Assembly (NCBI RefSeq): GCF_900089605.1
Contig: NZ_LT594324.1
Coordinates: forward strand, 6,386,001 to 6,450,000
Origin: Micromonospora narathiwatensis
Lineage (GTDB): Bacteria; Actinomycetota; Actinomycetes; Mycobacteriales; Micromonosporaceae
Direction of reading: 5' to 3'
DNA: 64,000 nt
The position numbers and the translations under genes are program-made. This document shows positions 60,237 through 64,000 of the stretch, in pieces. A model generated the notes under the pieces. That model searched no databases and had not been told where the DNA came from. It saw only the letters and a list, made by a program, of their open reading frames with translations. The number at the start of each line of letters is the position of its first letter. Position 1 is the first letter of the stretch.

Positions 60237-61540
60237 TGTCTGAACAGCCAGGAAAGCCGATCAAGGACCGCACCTCGGTGGAGCTTTTCGCGGGCGGCGG
60301 CGGTCTGGCGATGGCTGTTCATCGAGCGGGTTTCCGTCCCCTCTTGGTCAACGAGCTCGTCAAGTACGCATGCGACACCCTCAAGGCCAACGCGGCCACT
60401 CCGAGGGGCGAGGGGGAGCGAATCCCCTCCCCCGGTGAGAGGTGGCCACTGGTCGAGGGGGACGTGCGCAGGGTCGAGTTCGACTACCTATGGGATCGCG
60501 TGGACCTACTCGCCGGAGGGCCACCCTGCCAGCCGTTCAGCCTGGGTGGCGTCGCCAAAGGCGACGAGGACAAGCGCAACATGTTCCCGGAGATGTTCCG
60601 CGCCATCCGCAAGATTCAACCCAAGGTCGTTATGTGCGAGAACGTCCGTGGTCTGCTACGCCCGTCCTTCAAGCCATACTTTGACTACATTGAACGGGAA
60701 TTGCGACTGCCGTTCGAGGAACGCGACGGCGACACCACGTGGCGTGAGCACGACGAGGTGCTGCGGACGCGACTGGACGAGGAGCCGTCAGACCCGAAGC
60801 GGCGGTATGAGGTCGTAGTCACGAAGGTGAACGCCGCTGACTATGGCGTCCCCCAGATCCGTAACAGGATCATTATCGTGGCCTTCAGGTCAGATCTCGG
60901 CGTCGACATCAAACGCTTCGAGGAGGCCGTGAGCCCGCGGTACTCGGAAGCCGCGTTGATCCGGTCGATGTTGGACGGCTCCTACTGGGAACGGCATTTG
61001 GACGTCCCCGGCCACGTGCGTGAGCGCGTCATGTCACGGTTGCCGGATACTCCTCCGAAGAATGACGGGAAGCTTCCGTGGCGCACTCTGCGAGATGCCA
61101 TCAAGGGGCTTGACGGACAGCGCTCGCTGCCAACGGTGCCTTGGGACCGACTTGATCGCCGAGAGTACGGGCTGGGTGGTTTCACCGGTCACATCGGTTG
61201 GCCGGACGCGCGTATCTACCCGGGCCACACGCCGAACGAGCTAGACCGACCCGCGAAGACAGTCAAAGCCGGTGTGCATGGGGTGCCCGGGGGAGAGTCG
61301 GTGCTGTTGACCGACGATCTGCTACCCGAACCACATGAGGGGTCGCCCTACGCCTACCGACACCGATACATGACGGTGCGGGAGACAGCACGAGTCATGA
61401 CCTTCCCCGATGATTGGGAGCTCGCAGGCCCTCGCGGCGAGCAGATGCGCCAACTCGGCAACGCCGTCCCCGTCATGCTTGGCGAGCTCTTCGCCCGTGC
61501 TATCGCCAGCGCGCTCGACGAGGCCGAGAGTAAGCCGTGA
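60236..61540 (+). CDS. DNA (cytosine-5) methyltransferase of a type II restriction-modification system
   Basis: The 434-residue product has the ordered m5C-methyltransferase motifs: I VELFAGGGGLAMAVHRAGF (residue 15 on), IV GGPPCQPFSLGG with catalytic Cys (about 98), VI ENVRGLL, VIII PQIRNRIIIVAF and X QLGNAVPVMLGE; the target recognition domain lies between VIII and X. It transfers methyl from SAM to cytosine in the recognition site and protects host DNA from the GIY-YIG endonuclease encoded 0.8 kb downstream. Its stop overlaps the vsr-like gene (GTGA). Lower GC than the chromosome core. Confidence 0.93.
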   Translation: MSEQPGKPIKDRTSVELFAGGGGLAMAVHRAGFRPLLVNELVKYACDTLKANAATPRGEGERIPSPGERWPLVEGDVRRVEFDYLWDRVDLLAGGPPCQPFSLGGVAKGDEDKRNMFPEMFRAIRKIQPKVVMCENVRGLLRPSFKPYFDYIERELRLPFEERDGDTTWREHDEVLRTRLDEEPSDPKRRYEVVVTKVNAADYGVPQIRNRIIIVAFRSDLGVDIKRFEEAVSPRYSEAALIRSMLDGSYWERHLDVPGHVRERVMSRLPDTPPKNDGKLPWRTLRDAIKGLDGQRSLPTVPWDRLDRREYGLGGFTGHIGWPDARIYPGHTPNELDRPAKTVKAGVHGVPGGESVLLTDDLLPEPHEGSPYAYRHRYMTVRETARVMTFPDDWELAGPRGEQMRQLGNAVPVMLGELFARAIASALDEAESKP

Positions 61541-62340
61541 CGCCAACGCCGGCCCGGTCCGATCAGCGCTGGGCGGACAAGCCCCCGGATCCGAGAGCGT
61601 GGAAGGGGCGACAAGGCCGCAGCCGACGGGCGGCGTCGGCTGAACAGGATCGGGCTGCGGGCGGCGCGGAACGACGATGGGTCGACCTCGGTGACGGGCG
61701 ACGGGCTCGGGCGTCCGTCGAACTCAAACTGCTGCCGCGAACTCGGCGGATCCGCGCCTACCTGCGGTGGTCGGATAGCGGACGCTCACCTGCTCGCTAC
61801 CTAGGCGAGGTCGAGTACGCCACCCGAGCCAAGAATCTCGCCGAGGGATGGCGGCTCGCTTGGGGCCGGGGGCTCCTCGCCGCGCCCGATACCAATGCCA
61901 CCTCGTGGGCGAAGAGCCCTGCCGTGCGGGCCGTGATGCGCGGCAACAAGGCCCGCGACACCGCCCCCGAACGACGACTACGGTCGCTCCTGCACAGGGC
62001 AGGCATGCGATACCGGGTCAACACTCGACCATTACCCGGCGTTCGCCGCACTGCGGACGTGGTGTTCCCTGCTGCCCGTGTGGCTGTATTCGTCGATGGC
62101 TGTTTCTGGCATGGATGCCCCGACCATTATCGTCCCGCCCGAGTCAACGGCCAGTTCTGGCGAGAGAAGATCGAACGGAACCGCGCTCGTGACCGGGAGA
62201 CCGATCGGCTAATCGCTGACGCCGGGTGGAGGGTGATCCGCGTTTGGGAACACGAGGACACCCAACTGGCCGCAGAGCGGGTTGCTCAGGCTGTACTCGC
62301 TATGAGGTCCTCGCCTGCGACCTCGACTATTGATCCCTAA
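61537..62340 (+). CDS. vsr: Vsr (very short patch repair) endonuclease with N-terminal extension
   Basis: The C-terminal part (about 128-255) is a Vsr nuclease: MRGNKARDTAPERRLRSLLHRAGMRYRVN, DVVFPAARVAVFVDGCFWHGCPDHYRPARVN with the zinc/catalytic D, H and C residues, and WRVIRVWEHE. Vsr nicks beside T:G mismatches produced when 5-methylcytosine deaminates, limiting the mutagenic cost of the upstream methyltransferase. The first roughly 125 residues form an extra basic domain (RRWVDLGDGRRARASVELKLLPRTRRIRAYLRWSD…YLGEV) absent from E. coli Vsr. GTG 61537 overlaps the methyltransferase stop. Confidence 0.9.
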   Translation: MTPTPARSDQRWADKPPDPRAWKGRQGRSRRAASAEQDRAAGGAERRWVDLGDGRRARASVELKLLPRTRRIRAYLRWSDSGRSPARYLGEVEYATRAKNLAEGWRLAWGRGLLAAPDTNATSWAKSPAVRAVMRGNKARDTAPERRLRSLLHRAGMRYRVNTRPLPGVRRTADVVFPAARVAVFVDGCFWHGCPDHYRPARVNGQFWREKIERNRARDRETDRLIADAGWRVIRVWEHEDTQLAAERVAQAVLAMRSSPATSTIDP

Positions 62341-62341
62341 A

Positions 62342-63070
62342 TTACTTCTCAAGATCGAAAACCATCTCCTCCTGGTCCATCGCCTCTTGGACTTCGTCGT
62401 CAATAACCGGAACTGCGTCCAGGTCGGGGATCCTGAACCTGGAAAGGTGGGCGTTTACCTCGTACCGAAGCTGGTGAGGGCTCTTCTGGGCCTCGGGGCG
62501 CTGTGCCGCCCATGCCCGGCCCGGGTGCAGCATGTCCCACAGCGATCGAGCCTGCGTCGTTCGGCCCCTGCCGGGGTCGTGGTTGCCGAAGCCGTCGATG
62601 AGTACGTTCCAGACCGGTCGGTAGTGCCCGATCAGCAACGCCTCCGCGAGTGGCACCCAGATGTCATCCGCGACGAGGTAGCGGCATCTGAAGTCCTCAA
62701 GGCGCAGCCCTGGCTCGCCGTGCTTGACGCTGTGCTCCTCGGCCAACTGCACCGACTTGGCGTGCTGCCTGAGCCGAGTAAACAGGGCGGGCTCGTTGGT
62801 GGTGCTCTGCAATCCGAGTGCTCCCTGCCTCGCGCCAGGAGCGCTGGCACGTCCGACGTAGATCGGAATTTCGCCGGCCTTGCGGGCTGGTGGTGCGATC
62901 AGTCGGTACAGGTCGAGCGAACCCAGGTAGTAGATGGCGTACAAGCCGGCACCGGGAAAGGATGCCGCCGGCGGAAGTGGACTTAGCGGCCTCGCAAGCA
63001 GTGCACGTTCGACGCTCCTGCCTAGCTCGACGCGATCAAGAGGGTTATAGGGCTTTAGCGGCTCTGGCAT
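62342..63070 (-). CDS. Eco29kI-type GIY-YIG restriction endonuclease
   Basis: The 242-residue protein has a GIY-YIG core: GLYAIYYLG (about 42-50) and IPIYVGRASAPG (about 70-81), then RLRQHAKSVQLAE, and a late GLRLEDFRCRYLV … VWNVLIDGFGNHDPGRGR that matches the Eco29kI family. Eco29kI cuts CCGC/GG; specificity here is a guess by family. It is convergent with the methyltransferase-vsr operon with 1 nt between stops, an arrangement in which host protection and cutting are expressed from separate promoters. Confidence 0.88.
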   Translation of the reverse strand: MPEPLKPYNPLDRVELGRSVERALLARPLSPLPPAASFPGAGLYAIYYLGSLDLYRLIAPPARKAGEIPIYVGRASAPGARQGALGLQSTTNEPALFTRLRQHAKSVQLAEEHSVKHGEPGLRLEDFRCRYLVADDIWVPLAEALLIGHYRPVWNVLIDGFGNHDPGRGRTTQARSLWDMLHPGRAWAAQRPEAQKSPHQLRYEVNAHLSRFRIPDLDAVPVIDDEVQEAMDQEEMVFDLEK

Positions 63071-63374
63071 GGATGCGAGATTAGCGTCAGGCGATCTTTC
63101 TGCAAAGCCGCAGCGCGCGTTGCAAGATCACCTCGAGTCCAAGAGTGGCCTGGCCAGGTTGCGGCTGGCCCATCGGTGGTTTCGGTGATTTCGCGGCGTC
63201 GGCCCAACCCCCGGCCACCGTCGCTGCGAGAGCCAGGACCACCGCGACGGCTGCTCCCACCCCGTGACGACGCCGTCCGAGACCCCGAACAGTAACGCCA
63301 GGAGGCCCGCACGCTCGCCCAGGACAGTAGGTTGATCTGAGGTTCGGGGGAGGGCGGAGTTTCCCGATGGCTGT
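63071..63374. other. 304-bp stretch between restriction endonuclease and GNAT genes
   Basis: Apart from the doubtful 57-codon frame at 63087-63260 I see no gene, strong hairpin or operator here. The upstream promoter of the endonuclease (ATG 63070) must lie in this stretch. Confidence 0.4.
63087..63260 (-). CDS. Possible small membrane peptide or gene remnant
   Basis: GTG 63260 to TGA 63087 encodes 57 residues with one hydrophobic helix (VGAAVAVVLALAATVAGGWA) and a short tail ending LQRALRLCRKIA. There is no clear ribosome binding site and no known family, so it may be the leftover of a larger gene or a chance frame. Confidence 0.2.
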   Translation of the reverse strand: MGAAVAVVLALAATVAGGWADAAKSPKPPMGQPQPGQATLGLEVILQRALRLCRKIA

Positions 63375-63938
63375 TTAGTCGGTACCGATCGGAGAGATTG
63401 CATCCAGTGCTTTGGTCAGGACCATGAATGTTGGCGCGTGGTCCCAGGCCGGCCGGAGGCTGGTCACGGACTGCCAGCCCCAAGTGTGATAGGCGTTCCG
63501 AGCTGCGGTGTTGTCGGGACGAACCAAAAGGGTGGCACGCTCCTCACCCCGGCCGCTAATCAGCTCGGCATGCAGATCGCGGGCGACTCCACGACGCTGC
63601 CACCTGCGGCGCACCACCAGCTCGCTAACCGCGAAGGTTCGCCGCCCATCTTCTTCTGTGAAGCCGGCAGGAATCGGTTCCTGGATGCCGTCCCACCATC
63701 GCGTGTCCGGTGTTAGCGAAAACCCGTAGGTGTACCCAACCAGCTTCCCGCCGACCGTCGCCGCGACCAACTCCCAGCCAGCCCGAGGCATGTGCATCGT
63801 GAGCTGTCGCCGGTACCGCTCCGCGTTGTAGAGGGACCCGTCCTCGGCGTGCGCGTCTAGATACACATCAACGAGCTGGTCTACCAGCTCCTCTGCCTGC
63901 TCCGCCGTGTAGTGCCGCAGTCGCAGGTTCTCCAACAT
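63375..63938 (-). CDS. GNAT-family N-acetyltransferase
   Basis: The 187-residue product has the GNAT core: GWELVAATVGGKLVGYTYGFSL, FAVSELVVRRRWQRRGVARDLHAELI with the acetyl-CoA loop R-R-G-V-A, and LLVRPDNTAARNAYHTWGWQSV. Acceptor unknown. Its ATG (63938) overlaps by one base the TGA of an upstream gene (TGATG), so it is the last gene of an operon that extends beyond the window. Codon use is less GC-biased than in the main chromosome genes. Confidence 0.85.
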   Translation of the reverse strand: MLENLRLRHYTAEQAEELVDQLVDVYLDAHAEDGSLYNAERYRRQLTMHMPRAGWELVAATVGGKLVGYTYGFSLTPDTRWWDGIQEPIPAGFTEEDGRRTFAVSELVVRRRWQRRGVARDLHAELISGRGEERATLLVRPDNTAARNAYHTWGWQSVTSLRPAWDHAPTFMVLTKALDAISPIGTD

Positions 63939-64000
63939 CAGACCACCGCCATGTCATAGGCCTCGACGAACTCGCGAGCCTGCGGAGTCGAGCGGCCTGC
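63938..64000 (-). CDS. C-terminal end of an unidentified gene (partial)
   Basis: The minus strand reads an open frame from the window edge to TGA 63940-63938, giving the last 20 residues AGRSTPQAREFVEAYDMAVV. Overlap TGATG couples it to the GNAT gene. Too short for a family call. Confidence 0.5.
   Translation of the reverse strand, partial: AGRSTPQAREFVEAYDMAVV

Noticed and set aside
60236..63070. Depletion of CCGCGG sites as proof of Eco29kI-type specificity
   Set aside because: CCGCGG occurs repeatedly across the window (for example near 2494), so no avoidance is visible by eye.

Overview
The window is a dense, very GC-rich chromosomal stretch whose codon use, leaderless -10 elements (TANNNT placed 6-7 nt before ATG/GTG), SigE-family sigma factors, mycothiol/F420-type enzymes and 10-methyl fatty acid genes point to an actinomycete, most likely Micromonosporaceae (Micromonospora-like). 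This is inference from gene content; no rRNA or tRNA is present. I recognise about 65 genes, several gene remnants, and no CRISPR array, insertion sequence or phage.

Layout. 1-9 kb: end of a NarL-type two-component system, a MoxR ATPase/VWA pair, a DinB-like protein, a GlxA-type regulator divergent from an MFS pump, a ricin-type lectin membrane protein, DUF427 and YbaK proteins. 9.2-12 kb: a two-gene operon for 10-methyl branched (tuberculostearic-type) fatty acids. 12-17 kb: a SigE-family sigma factor with a membrane partner, an ArsR/AHSA1 pair and an ECF42 sigma factor/DGPF operon. 17-32 kb: an MFS exporter, a RecB/Cas4-like Fe-S nuclease with an unknown 512-residue partner, a GGDEF-EAL protein, a TipA-like MerR regulator, an FGGY kinase and small metabolic or membrane genes. 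32-38 kb: a GntR-controlled membrane operon, a decayed nucleotidyltransferase gene, YidD, a CPBP protease and a second SigE sigma/sensor pair. 38.8-41.2 kb: a second ECF42 sigma factor with its target operon. 41-49 kb: GNAT, an F420-type split-barrel fusion, a TMEM175 channel, a PadR-ABC exporter operon and PrsW.

Two defence islands stand out by visibly lower GC and less biased codons. 49.1-52.5 kb is an Mrr-like endonuclease tightly coupled to DarT-DarG (DNA ADP-ribosylation toxin and macrodomain antitoxin). 60.2-63.1 kb is a 5-methylcytosine methyltransferase fused in operon with a Vsr nuclease, convergent with an Eco29kI-type GIY-YIG endonuclease. Between them lie a TetR gene next to a remnant of an MMPL gene, an FBP zinc-finger protein, an intact MMPL transporter, a third SigE sigma/partner pair and a second NarL-type two-component system. 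A conserved operator-like sequence lies upstream of both the MMPL/sigma intergenic region and the two-component genes.

Five sigma factors of two families in 64 kb, several dyad operators abutting their own regulator genes, and two nuclease-based loci make this a regulation- and defence-rich segment. The best candidates for undescribed biology are the Cas4-like nuclease/unknown-partner pair (18.4-21.1 kb) and the Mrr-DarTG operon.
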